Counted from the first letter of the stretch, positions 1 to 6,840 are shown. The stretch is 8,283 nt of DNA from PVC group bacterium (GCA_022560555.1 JADFSZ010000076.1:1-8283), one strand, 5' to 3'. Program-made: numbers and translations. Notes: generated from the letters alone by a model not told the origin.

Positions 1-136
1 CCATTCCTTCATGCGATTCTGTACCGGCCTGAAGAATTATAAGAAACTTTTGATGGCTATCATCGCTTTCAAGTAAACCTGGCAAGAATATGCCTGCGGT
101 AAAGATCACAACTAAAATACATATCCATTTTTTCAT
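1..136 (-). CDS. 5' end of a secreted or membrane-anchored protein, possibly DsrE-like (partial)
   Basis: Only the first 45 codons are in the window; the gene continues past the left edge. The ATG at 136 (minus strand) follows an AAAGGAAG ribosome binding site at about 143-150, which fixes the start. The peptide begins MKKWICILVVIFTAGIF, two lysines followed by a hydrophobic stretch to about residue 22, consistent with an uncleaved anchor or a Sec signal peptide. After a short polar linker (ESDDSHQ) comes KFLIILQAGTESHEGM. This resembles the first beta strand and loop of DsrE/DsrF-like small proteins, many of which start with a similar LQAGTETHEG segment. The family call rests on that one motif and is an inference. 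The 7-bp repeat array and the insertion sequence lie directly upstream, so the insertion may affect its expression. Confidence 0.6.
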   Translation of the reverse strand, partial: MKKWICILVVIFTAGIFLPGLLESDDSHQKFLIILQAGTESHEGM

Positions 137-180
137 AATACACTTCCTTTATTGATGTTTAGTATTTGATTTTGATATCT

Positions 181-203
181 ATTTACGATTTACCATTTAC
201 TAT
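181..203. repeat. Heptamer tandem array A, left part (ATTTACN x3)
   Basis: Three consecutive 7-bp units, ATTTACG, ATTTACC and ATTTACT, are followed by AT, where the insertion sequence begins. The array resumes on the other side of the element at 933-944 with TTACT and ATTTACT, in the same phase. Read on the minus strand the word is GTAAATN, just downstream of the guaB stop. Similar arrays occur at 7238-7265 and 7325-7352. Confidence 0.8.
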
Positions 204-932
204 GGCTCTAGACTAGCAAAACTGTAGGAATCAGTATCTTTTTTGGTATATCAGAGCCTCAAGTTCTTTGACTAAAGTAACATGTTTTTTATTCCAACGC
301 CATTCACATTCTTTGAGATGGAGATGGAAGTTATGTTTATAACCATTAAACTTGCTTAACCGACGTTTAGTGAAGCTCCAGAAGGCTTCAATACCGTTAA
401 TGCAAGCGCGTTTGTAACGAAATCTTTTTCCATGGTTAACACGATAATGTTTATCGTAACCAACGTCAACTAAACCATCGTAACCGCTCCATTGATCTGT
501 ATGTAAAATGCTCTTTGGATTGATTTTACCGACGATAATAGCTCGCAATGTCTTTCTGTTACAGTTGGGCACGATTTCGGTATAAACACGGCCGCCTCGT
601 TCGTAAATGCCAAAGACTGGCTGGCGATGTGTGCCGCGTCCACGTTTAGTAGGGATGCCCCGGGCTCTACGTGGACCAAAATAACTTTCATCGGCTTCAA
701 CTGTTCCGAGAATATGATTAAATTCTCGGGTTTGATAATCAAAGATCGTTTGACGAAAGATGTTATAGTAACGGTTAACTGTATTGCGATTGAGGCGTAC
801 TAAATACGCTGTTTTAGTGGCCTCAATATCAATGCAAAAGTACTCAATAATTTTTTTGATCTTATATCTTGATAACTTATTTTGTATCATTGGCTTCTAG
901 CCTAACATGCTACGTCTTGCTAGTCTAGAGCC
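204..932 (-). mobile_element. Complete IS1595-family insertion sequence (IS1016-like), 729 bp
   Basis: The ends are imperfect terminal inverted repeats: 204-227 and the complement of 910-932. The outer 16 bases (GGCTCTAGACTAGCAA) are identical, followed by a near match ending in GTAG. The element encodes one intact transposase on the minus strand and is about 0.73 kb long, a normal size for the IS1016 subgroup. TTACTAT lies immediately outside both ends (197-203 and 933-939). The family usually makes 8-bp target duplications, but the target here is a 7-bp tandem repeat, so a 7-bp match on both sides would also arise without any duplication. An intact reading frame and well-matched ends suggest a fairly recent insertion. 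Confidence 0.9.
231..890 (-). CDS. IS1595-family transposase (ISXO2-like DDE domain, IS1016 subgroup)
   Basis: This 219-aa transposase would cut and join the ends of the surrounding insertion sequence. Residues 1-55 form a short helix-turn-helix-like region (SRYKIKKIIEYF, then LNRNTVNRYY). The ISXO2-like catalytic domain follows from about residue 62. Visible landmarks are VEADESYFG (Asp67), HTDQWSGYD (Asp132), and NGIEAFWSFTKRRL with Glu168 and Lys175 seven residues later, fitting a DDE-K active site. The C-terminal HLKECEWRWN is typical of IS1016-type proteins. The CxxC zinc ribbon found at the N terminus of many IS1595 transposases is absent, as expected for this subgroup. The ATG at 890 has no strong ribosome binding site. 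The reading frame is intact, so the protein could be active. Confidence 0.93.
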   Translation of the reverse strand: MIQNKLSRYKIKKIIEYFCIDIEATKTAYLVRLNRNTVNRYYNIFRQTIFDYQTREFNHILGTVEADESYFGPRRARGIPTKRGRGTHRQPVFGIYERGGRVYTEIVPNCNRKTLRAIIVGKINPKSILHTDQWSGYDGLVDVGYDKHYRVNHGKRFRYKRACINGIEAFWSFTKRRLSKFNGYKHNFHLHLKECEWRWNKKHVTLVKELEALIYQKRY

Positions 933-944
933 TTACTATTTACT
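933..944. repeat. Heptamer tandem array A, right part
   Basis: TTACT followed by a full ATTTACT unit (938-944) continues array A from the left side of the insertion sequence in the same 7-bp phase. It ends 11 bp from the guaB stop codon, so before the insertion the array lay just downstream of guaB. Confidence 0.7.
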
Positions 945-955
945 ATGTGCTGCTT

Positions 956-2449
956 TTAAATGCTTTCCTTATTGTAATCATAAAGATCATGTATGCCGCC
1001 CTCCTTTTGAGAAGCCGGTGTTCGCATTTCCATTCTTAACGTCTCTTTATCAAGTCCTTGATGAACTTCAGCGAGAGAATTATATCCCAAATCCTGAAAA
1101 CCATGGCATACGCCTTTGGCCAAATAGGGAATAAAATCCCCCAGTGCCCCCCGATCAATCACACTTCCGGAAACCCCTTGCGCAACACGGATAGTTTCTT
1201 GATCAGCCAAATACCGTTTGGCCCCTCCGGATTTCATGGCGTCTTTCGATGCCATCCCGCGGTATCGCTTTAATCTCAAACCCGTCTTATAGTAGTATTC
1301 ACCCGGCGATTCTTCGGTTCCGGCCAGAAGCATCCCCATCATGACAGCGGAAGCTCCTAGTGCGAGAGCTTTGACGATATGGGACATACTGGCTATTCCT
1401 CCATCCGCTATGACGGGAACACCATGTTTCCGGGCTATGGACGCTGTCCTATAAACGGCTGTGGCCTGAGCCCGCCCCACAGCCATGGTCTCTTGAGTCG
1501 TACATATCGATCCCGGGCCCATTCCTATCCTTAATCCGTCAACACCCTTTTTGATGAGATTTTCGGCCTGATTCATCGTAACAACGTACCCCCCGATGAT
1601 ATCAACAGAATCCTTGTGTTTGTTTTTGATATAATCGATCATCTCATAGGCAAAAAGCGAGTCCCCTTGAGCCGCATCCACAACCAAAACATCCGCTCCG
1701 GCCTCGACAAGCGCGTCCACTCGCTCGTGATCACTTTCGCGGGTTGAGATGGCAGCTCCCACGATCAGTTGTTTGTTCTTATTTTTAGAGGCAAGAGGGT
1801 ACGAACGGTTAAGCAAAAGGTCATGCCGTGACACCAGGGCAACGAGATTATAATCTCTGTCAACAATAGGAAGTTTCCCTTTTTTAGACGTTCGTAATAG
1901 GTCATTCGCTTCTTCCAGGCTAAGTCCTTTTTGACCCACTATGAGATTTTCGCTCATCACTTCTTTAAGCGGACGATTTCGATTCGGCTCAAAATCAATG
2001 TCCCTATTTGTCACGATCCCCAGCAGCTTTTGACCCACTTCACCTTTTTCGGTAATGGGAACCCCCGAAAAGTGGTATTTAAGCTTAATCTTCTCTATAT
2101 CGCTAATAGTATGATCCGGGGAAAGCACAACCGGATCCGTAATAAAACCGTTTTCGAACCGCTTGACTTGTTTAAGCATTTCCACTTGACGCTCAAGTGT
2201 ATTGTTAAAATGAAGAATGCCGATCCCTCCCAAAAGAGCCATGTAAATGGCCATCTTCTCTTCCGTAACAGTATCCATAGGGGATGAGCAAAACGGGAGG
2301 GATAAAGCAATATTACGGGTCAGCTGTGTTTTTAGACTAACGTTATCAACAGCAAAGTGAATATGTCCGGGCAGAAAAATCAGGTCATCGTAGGTATAAC
2401 TATGATGTCCGGAAAAAAACTCTTGTGCACCACATCCGTCCTGCTTCAT
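956..2449 (-). CDS. guaB: Inosine-5'-monophosphate dehydrogenase, eukaryote-like type
   Basis: GuaB oxidises IMP to XMP with NAD+, the first committed step of GMP synthesis in the cytosol. The 497-aa protein has the full IMPDH layout. The barrel begins with YTYDDLIFLPG (18-28) and SSPMDTVTE (55-63). Two CBS motifs (Bateman module) fall at about 105-215. The catalytic loop GMGPGSICTT carries Cys316, Asp258 lies in VVDAAQG, and the flap and C-terminal part include YRGMASKDAM, the KRY segment with Arg412-Tyr413, and AQGVSG. Sequence motifs and length resemble animal IMPDH more than the usual bacterial GuaB. Tyr288 stands where nearly all family members have Asn (GGN motif). The ATG at 2449 has AGGAG six bases upstream. 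A GTG at 2536 in the same frame lies upstream of the predicted promoter and is unlikely to be the start. Confidence 0.95.
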   Translation of the reverse strand: MKQDGCGAQEFFSGHHSYTYDDLIFLPGHIHFAVDNVSLKTQLTRNIALSLPFCSSPMDTVTEEKMAIYMALLGGIGILHFNNTLERQVEMLKQVKRFENGFITDPVVLSPDHTISDIEKIKLKYHFSGVPITEKGEVGQKLLGIVTNRDIDFEPNRNRPLKEVMSENLIVGQKGLSLEEANDLLRTSKKGKLPIVDRDYNLVALVSRHDLLLNRSYPLASKNKNKQLIVGAAISTRESDHERVDALVEAGADVLVVDAAQGDSLFAYEMIDYIKNKHKDSVDIIGGYVVTMNQAENLIKKGVDGLRIGMGPGSICTTQETMAVGRAQATAVYRTASIARKHGVPVIADGGIASMSHIVKALALGASAVMMGMLLAGTEESPGEYYYKTGLRLKRYRGMASKDAMKSGGAKRYLADQETIRVAQGVSGSVIDRGALGDFIPYLAKGVCHGFQDLGYNSLAEVHQGLDKETLRMEMRTPASQKEGGIHDLYDYNKESI

Positions 2450-2455
2450 CAAAGA

Positions 2456-2460
2456 CTCCT
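2456..2460 (-). promoter_or_regulatory. Ribosome binding site of guaB (AGGAG)
   Basis: AGGAG lies six bases before the ATG at 2449. It decides the guaB start against the GTG at 2536 in the same frame, which would add 29 residues unlike the family. Confidence 0.85.
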
Positions 2461-2495
2461 CATGCCCTCTATAGTCACACCATATAAGGTTGCGT

Positions 2496-2524
2496 ATTAT
2501 ACGGGGATTTCTATTGGTGGACAA
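2496..2524 (-). promoter_or_regulatory. Predicted sigma70 promoter of guaB
   Basis: On the minus strand, TTGTCC (2519-2524) is followed after exactly 17 bp by a perfect TATAAT (2496-2501). Transcription would start near 2489, leaving a leader of about 40 nt with the AGGAG site. The promoter lies in the 124-bp gap after the upstream gene, so guaB can be expressed on its own. Confidence 0.75.
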
Positions 2525-2573
2525 GGAAATATTCACCCGGATGGTCTCATCCCTATTGGGGGCGATTTGAAGC

Positions 2574-3359
2574 TTAGGACTTGCTCAAAATCCGCTTAAG
2601 ATCAAACGTAAAACTGGGAGAAATAATTTCCAGCTCACGCACGGCATCTTTTAAGCATTTCTCATTTTGGCAGGTGTGCTTTTTCTTCCACGCGCTGTAG
2701 GCATCCAAAAACTGATCCGTTTTTTTCTCAATGACCAGTTCATGGGCATATTGTTTCAGGGAATCCAGAAACCCATCAAATTTCGTGTCACACATTTGAT
2801 CAAAGAATGAGAAAAACTCCCGTTTCATCTTGATCATGATTTCTAAATATTCTTCAAAATCCTCCGAAAGCTTATCCAAGGCATCACAAATACCTGTTTG
2901 TTTGCGGTAAACCTTATGATGGTACGTGGACGCAAGCTCATAATAAATCTTCCCACGACCCTGAAAAGCCCGGTATTTTTGGGGATTCGAAACACGGCCC
3001 CTCTTGTCACGCAAATGAAAGATGTCAAACATAGAAAGAGACATGATAATATTATCGGCATTTGTTTTGTAAATAAGATATTTCACAAAATTATCGCGAC
3101 AATTTTCAATCTTTGTCACTAATTCCGCGTCCGTCATAAAAATATATTTTATGTTTCTTTCCTGCGCTTTAGGGTCCGTCAATGACAAAAGGAGGCTCGC
3201 GATATAGACATCCACATCATCTCGAAATTTTTGATCATCGGATTTGCCGCAGGCGATACGGGATTTGAGGAGGATACTGACAATATAACCAAAAGCAAGT
3301 TCTCTTTCTTGCTTGGTCAAATCATACACCTTGACCTGTGTTATGTGGGAAGCGCTCAT
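2574..3359 (-). CDS. Hypothetical protein of 261 aa, no recognised domain
   Basis: I do not recognise this protein. It looks soluble, with no signal peptide or clear membrane span, and is rich in Lys, Asp, Glu and aromatic residues, consistent with a mostly helical fold. A distinctive central stretch, ENCRDNFVKYLIYKTNADNI (about residues 85-104), is followed by FDIFHLRDKRGRVSNPQKYR and a long charged helical segment (about 160-215). A CxxxxC pair (TCQNEKC) lies near the C terminus, with other Cys scattered, so metal binding is possible but unsupported. Two adjacent ATGs occur at 3362 and 3359. The second is preferred because AAAGG then lies six bases upstream; the first would leave only three. 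It has its own promoter at 3437-3465 and precedes guaB by 124 bp. Codon use resembles its neighbours. Confidence 0.8.
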   Translation of the reverse strand: MSASHITQVKVYDLTKQERELAFGYIVSILLKSRIACGKSDDQKFRDDVDVYIASLLLSLTDPKAQERNIKYIFMTDAELVTKIENCRDNFVKYLIYKTNADNIIMSLSMFDIFHLRDKRGRVSNPQKYRAFQGRGKIYYELASTYHHKVYRKQTGICDALDKLSEDFEEYLEIMIKMKREFFSFFDQMCDTKFDGFLDSLKQYAHELVIEKKTDQFLDAYSAWKKKHTCQNEKCLKDAVRELEIISPSFTFDLKRILSKS

Positions 3360-3436
3360 CATAAGCCTTTACATGAAAAATGATTAATAAAGCTCACTTA
3401 CGATATGCCACATTTTCAATGATTATGTCAACATGT

Positions 3437-3465
3437 ATTATATATTATAAAACGTAGCTAGGCAA
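3437..3465 (-). promoter_or_regulatory. Predicted sigma70 promoter of the 261-aa hypothetical gene
   Basis: On the minus strand, TTGCCT (3460-3465) is followed after 17 bp by a perfect TATAAT (3437-3442). A second TATAAT overlaps at 3444-3449. The predicted start near 3430 gives a leader of about 70 nt before the ATG at 3359. Confidence 0.6.
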
Positions 3466-3499
3466 GAAATAAAACGAAAGACATTGGAAACGTTTTCCT

Positions 3500-4042
3500 T
3501 TATGTCCCGGAAGACCGCAGTTGTTTACAATAAATCCGGCGTATCTCGAAAAAAAATTTGTGGTAATGAGGCTCGGTAAAATCCGGATATGTCCATGGTA
3601 AAGTTTCAAATTTCTTATTCTGATAAAGCAAAGTGACCTCTCCGTAGATATTATCGCCGAGATAAATACGATGGCTATAATCTTTTGTGGAGGCAAGAAC
3701 AATTTTTGACAGTGTCAAATATCCCGGATCAATGTTAAAGCGACGCGAAAAATTTTCGCCCCTGTCCGCAAAATCCTTCTCGATCCTATTTGAGTACTGC
3801 TTTGTTTGAGCTAATTTGTCCGGATAAATTAGTTTCTCAAAACTAAAAAACACTTTCGAGAGCGATGGGCCCATCTCATGCTCATAATAGTCCGTTTGAG
3901 TAAAAGAAAAAACCGGGCTTTCCAAATCAATACCCCCCCATTTATTTATCAGTTTGTCTTTAAGCCCGCACAAATCGTTCCCGGGGCTGAAAATAATTCC
4001 GGTGAAAAATTTGACGGCTTGCGGCGCGCTCGGAATGCCCAT
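3500..4042 (-). CDS. DUF4416 family protein
   Basis: This 180-aa protein belongs to the DUF4416 family, whose function is unknown; some members are loosely annotated as GTP-binding proteins, but I see no P-loop here. Family landmarks run the length of the protein: PQAVKFFTGIIFSP near the start, FTQTDYYEHEMG (about 47-58), RRFNIDPGYLTLSKIVLAST (about 100-119), HRIYLGDNIYGEVTL (about 124-138) and WTYPDF (150-155). Length matches the family. The ATG at 4042 is the first ATG and matches where relatives begin. A TTG at 4099 in the same frame would add 19 residues unlike the family. There is no clear ribosome binding site. It follows tRNA-Val by 74 bp on the same strand, so it may be read from the strong tRNA promoter. 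Confidence 0.88.
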   Translation of the reverse strand: MGIPSAPQAVKFFTGIIFSPGNDLCGLKDKLINKWGGIDLESPVFSFTQTDYYEHEMGPSLSKVFFSFEKLIYPDKLAQTKQYSNRIEKDFADRGENFSRRFNIDPGYLTLSKIVLASTKDYSHRIYLGDNIYGEVTLLYQNKKFETLPWTYPDFTEPHYHKFFFEIRRIYCKQLRSSGT

Positions 4043-4116
4043 GATTAAAATAATGATTGAAGATGAATGAATAAAACTAAAAGTCAATGTGTAATTCAAT
4101 CAACGGTTTTATAAAA

Positions 4117-4190
<74 letters not shown>

Positions 4191-4252
4191 ATTCCAATAA
4201 ATAATGACAAATGAAACATATTCATTTTTCCTTATTCATTGAATTGTGGCCG

Positions 4253-4281
4253 ATTATAGACTCGGCCCCATGGGATGTCAA
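4253..4281 (-). promoter_or_regulatory. Consensus sigma70 promoter of tRNA-Val
   Basis: On the minus strand TTGACA (4276-4281) and TATAAT (4253-4258) both match consensus perfectly and are 17 bp apart. The predicted start is near 4246, about 56 nt before the tRNA. It is the strongest promoter in the window, fitting a stable RNA gene, and may also drive the DUF4416 gene. Confidence 0.85.
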
Positions 4282-4326
4282 CACAATGAGAGGCGTCACG
4301 AAGACAAAGCAAATAAAACAATGTTC

Positions 4327-4512
4327 TTGAATCCCCTCTTTGGGCGCCTTCAAAGAACCCTATTTATGTTTTGGATCAACTCCTCCGGGGATCAGAAAAA
4401 GGGTTTCAGCACCCCGGCATATCTTGGTTTGTTCACCTTTTATTTTTTGCGGGATACATCCCCCTTTCACAGGCGGGGGCCTAGAGCCCTACGGGGCAAC
4501 GTTGATCAATAA
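4327..4512. other. GC-rich, hairpin-prone non-coding island (possible structured RNA or dispersed repeat)
   Basis: This stretch of the 613-bp divergent region is visibly richer in GC than its surroundings and holds several stem-loops. TTGAA/TTCAA (4327-4331 with 4349-4353) encloses a CCC/GGG hairpin. CCGGGG (4385-4390) pairs with CCCCGG (4412-4417), with an inner GAAA/TTTC stem. CCCCC (4460-4464) pairs with GGGGG (4475-4479). GATCAAC and GTTGATC near 4374-4380 and 4501-4507 could close the middle part. Open frames cross it on the plus strand, but they lack good starts and read as low-complexity peptides. I see no matching promoter for an RNA in either direction and no known RNA family, so a small RNA, a regulatory leader or a dispersed repeat all remain possible. 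Confidence 0.3.
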
Positions 4513-4693
4513 AAAAATTTCTCTTCTCGTACTTGAAGTTATCGCCAAAGATCAGAACCATAAAATAGCGATAAAGGTTAACCGCATCATGACAAACATA
4601 GTCCGAACAAGCATCCGTGTCGACACATTCGGCAATCCTGAAAATGGCCGCTTGATTCAAGAAAATATATCCCGCTATGTATACAGCGCATAA
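4502..4693 (+). CDS. Doubtful small ORF, 63 aa
   Basis: From a TTG at 4502 this frame encodes a 63-residue peptide beginning with INKKISLLVLEVIA and ending ENISRYVYSA, with an internal ATG at 4589. Codon choice looks coding-like (AAA, GAA, ATC, CGC, GGC) and differs from the low-complexity peptide of the same frame upstream. There is no ribosome binding site beyond a GGGG at 4493-4496, and I recognise no family. It could be a real small gene, the 3' remnant of a decayed one, or chance. Confidence 0.2.
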   Translation: MINKKISLLVLEVIAKDQNHKIAIKVNRIMTNIVRTSIRVDTFGNPENGRLIQENISRYVYSA

Positions 4694-4709
4694 ATCCCGG
4701 TTTTAAATA

Positions 4710-4739
4710 CCCCCCCCTTTCCTGAATATAGTATATAAT
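4710..4739 (+). promoter_or_regulatory. Possible promoter of the TPR gene with a C8 tract in place of a -35 box
   Basis: A perfect TATAAT (4734-4739) lies 65 bp before the TPR gene start. The -35 position is occupied by eight consecutive C residues (4710-4717) instead of a recognisable box. A TTGACA at 4749-4754 lies further downstream but has no good -10 partner at 17 bp. It opens an imperfect inverted repeat, TTGAC at 4749-4753 with GTCAA at 4771-4775. Confidence 0.35.
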
Positions 4740-4803
4740 CCTGACAAGTTGACATTTTTCGTAAATATTCGTCAATAGCAGCCCCAGGAGTACATCGAGT
4801 CCC

Positions 4804-6318
4804 ATGGCAGCATCCGAAGAAAATAAAGTCAAAGAAAATATGGTCTCGGAACTTTACGAAAAGGCTAAGGCGGCGTTTGAGCTGGAGAATTACGGCTATT
4901 CGATCGCTCTTTTTCGTAATGTCCTTTCGATTTATCCGGACTTTACAAAGGCGCGTCATATGTATCATTTAGCGATTATCCACCTCCAGGAATTTAGGAA
5001 GAATGTTCTTATTCATAATATCAAATCCGCTCTGCCATTCATCTTTTTTATTCTTAAAGGAAAGATTCTTTGTCTGATGAACGAAGAAATAAAATCTATT
5101 CATGAATTCGAAAGAGCTTTCGAACTTTTCCCCAGCGCTAAATGGATTCTATTCCTATCAGCGCAACTTGCCGAAAAAAATGAATTAGAAGACACAGCTA
5201 TTACGATTTACGATGAATTATCGGGCTTTAATTTTAAGACTTTTGAGTGTTACAAAATGATGGGGTTGATATTCCTTAAACGAAAAAATTTCGCCATGGC
5301 CCAGAAAAGTTTAAATAGCGCCATACTGCTAGAACCTCAGGACAAAGATGTTCTTCGAGCTATGAAGGATTTAGCGGCTCTCGGAACCATCGAATACGGC
5401 GGGTGGGAAAGTCAGGGCGATTTTACGGATAAAGTTAAGGACAAAGAACTCGCCGAAAAACTCAAAAAAGTTCAGTCGACGATTGGGAAGCAAACCACCG
5501 AGGACTTGAAGATAAAAGATTCAGATTTGGACAAAGAGCTTCAAGAGATGCTGCACCGGCTTAAAAATCAGCCCAATGACGCGCTAGCCATTCAGAAAGT
5601 CCGAAGCCTAACTCTTCCCCATGAGAAACTTTTATACGTGATTTCAACTTACGAATCCCTGATATCAAAAATTGAACCTACAGACGCCATGTATCGATTT
5701 TTAGCCGACATGAGCGGGAAAGCCGGACTTTGGCAAAAAGCCGAGTCCTTATATGACAAAGCTTATGAACTAACACAAGATCTAAACATTTTGGTTCTAA
5801 AACTTGAAAGCAGGATCCGTTTTATTCAGATGCAGCTTCAGGGCGGCTCCGACACGGGCAATGAAAACACATTATCAAAATCCGAACTAGAATCACTCGA
5901 ACAAGACACAAGCATCGAACTGATTCAAAAAAAAATGGAGCTGCATCCCAATGATACGGATCTGTATTTTCAACTTGGACAACTCTTTCTCAAAAAGGAC
6001 CTCCAAGATCAGGCTATCACTCAGTTTCAAAAATCTCTTGAAAGTCCCAAACTCCGGACTCAATCTCTTATGGCCCTTGGTCTTTGCTTCAAAAAGAAGC
6101 AGCTGTATGACCTTTCCAGAGAACAATTCGAAAAAGCCCTGGGACAGCTGACAACCATGGACACCACCAAAAAACACGTGCTGTATATGATTGGAGATAT
6201 CTCATTGAGAATGAATGATTTAGATAGAGCAAAATCCTATTTCAAGCAAATTTACGAGGTAGATATCTCCTACAAGGACGTCGCCATCAAGCTGGAGATG
6301 TTATACAAAAACAGCTAA
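4804..6318 (+). CDS. TPR repeat protein, 504 aa
   Basis: This protein is built from tetratricopeptide repeats, helical-hairpin scaffolds for protein-protein contacts. TPR-like units are visible at about residues 16-50, 85-145 (the motif ending ERAFELFPSAKW and its neighbour), 148-182, 295-328, 386-418, 420-448 and 458-490. A middle segment with GGWESQGDFTDKVKDKELAEK (about 199-219) and a charged linker (215-255) interrupts the repeats. A hydrophobic stretch at about 75-92 is probably a TPR helix, not a membrane span. There is no signal peptide, so it is likely cytosolic. The ATG at 4804 has AGGAG at 4786-4790, an unusually long 13-nt spacing, and no alternative start lies between. It ends 89 bp before rplM, which has its own promoter. 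Its partner is unknown. Confidence 0.85.
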   Translation: MAASEENKVKENMVSELYEKAKAAFELENYGYSIALFRNVLSIYPDFTKARHMYHLAIIHLQEFRKNVLIHNIKSALPFIFFILKGKILCLMNEEIKSIHEFERAFELFPSAKWILFLSAQLAEKNELEDTAITIYDELSGFNFKTFECYKMMGLIFLKRKNFAMAQKSLNSAILLEPQDKDVLRAMKDLAALGTIEYGGWESQGDFTDKVKDKELAEKLKKVQSTIGKQTTEDLKIKDSDLDKELQEMLHRLKNQPNDALAIQKVRSLTLPHEKLLYVISTYESLISKIEPTDAMYRFLADMSGKAGLWQKAESLYDKAYELTQDLNILVLKLESRIRFIQMQLQGGSDTGNENTLSKSELESLEQDTSIELIQKKMELHPNDTDLYFQLGQLFLKKDLQDQAITQFQKSLESPKLRTQSLMALGLCFKKKQLYDLSREQFEKALGQLTTMDTTKKHVLYMIGDISLRMNDLDRAKSYFKQIYEVDISYKDVAIKLEMLYKNS

Positions 6319-6330
6319 TCTCACAAAAAA

Positions 6331-6359
6331 TTGACAAAACCCTTCATCAATGTTATATT
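6331..6359 (+). promoter_or_regulatory. Sigma70 promoter of the rplM-rpsI operon
   Basis: TTGACA (6331-6336) is followed after 17 bp by TATATT (6354-6359). Transcription would begin near 6366, leaving a leader of about 42 nt before the rplM ATG. The CAGG at 6397-6400 acts as a modest ribosome binding site. Confidence 0.8.
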
Positions 6360-6407
6360 GGGCGACCTTGTATCAAAATATCCTAAATTGAACTAACAGG
6401 CTTTATC

Positions 6408-6824
6408 ATGAGTCGATTACAAATGCAAGACCCCAAATGGTTTCTTATTGACGCGACCAACAAAAGAGTCGGCCGCTTGGCGTCAAAAATTGCCCATATT
6501 CTACAAGGCAAACACAAGTCCTCGTTTGCCCCAAATAAGCTCGATGAAGATCACCTCATCGTCATTAACGCGGAGAAAGTGGTCTTTACCGGAAAAAAGT
6601 GGGATCAAAAGGAATATATTCGTCATTCCGGCTACCTGGGTGGTCTCAAGAAGCGCTCAGCTTTGCAGGTCCTCAAGGATACACCGGAGCGCATACTCAC
6701 ACATGCGATTAAAGGGATGATTCCGAAAAACAAAATGGGACGACGGATCATGAAAAAAATCCGTATTTATAGCGGATCTGTTCACCCGCACCTAACACAA
6801 AAACCATCACAGATTCAACTATAA
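6408..6824 (+). CDS. rplM: 50S ribosomal protein L13
   Basis: L13 is an early-assembling protein of the large ribosomal subunit that binds 23S rRNA. The 138-aa protein is close to the usual 140-145 residues. It opens with [20 protein letters not shown], the typical L13 start in which the Asp-Ala and GRLAS segments are conserved. [28 protein letters not shown] forms the core, followed by the family signature region at about 99-129 ([14 protein letters not shown], then [15 protein letters not shown]). The start is set by the alignment to the family and a CAGG seven bases upstream. It is followed after 16 bp by rpsI, the standard L13-S9 operon. Confidence 0.97.
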   Translation: MSRLQMQDPKWFLIDATNKRVGRLASKIAHILQGKHKSSFAPNKLDEDHLIVINAEKVVFTGKKWDQKEYIRHSGYLGGLKKRSALQVLKDTPERILTHAIKGMIPKNKMGRRIMKKIRIYSGSVHPHLTQKPSQIQL

Positions 6825-6840
6825 ATATAGGGGTCAGCCA

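Noticed and set aside
1931-2287. A 118-codon plus-strand frame inside guaB
   Set aside because: It lies wholly opposite the conserved CBS and barrel region of guaB and is a shadow of it.
3483-3500. The GGAAA...TTTCC palindrome after the DUF4416 gene as a terminator
   Set aside because: The stem is five base pairs, almost entirely AT beyond two G-C pairs, and is not followed directly by a T run.
4246-4512. An 88-codon plus-strand reading frame over the tRNA promoter and the GC-rich island
   Set aside because: It starts within the tRNA promoter region, has no ribosome binding site, and its peptide is low in complexity and unlike any family I know.
4330-4520. 6S RNA in the GC-rich island
   Set aside because: One short stretch resembles the 3' arm of 6S RNA, but the matching 5' arm, the long closing stem and a promoter in the right orientation are not visible.
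4749-4777. TTGACA at 4749-4754 as the -35 box of the TPR gene
   Set aside because: The hexamer 17 bp downstream (TCAATA) matches TATAAT at only two positions; the TATAAT at 4734 is upstream of it, so the two cannot form one promoter.
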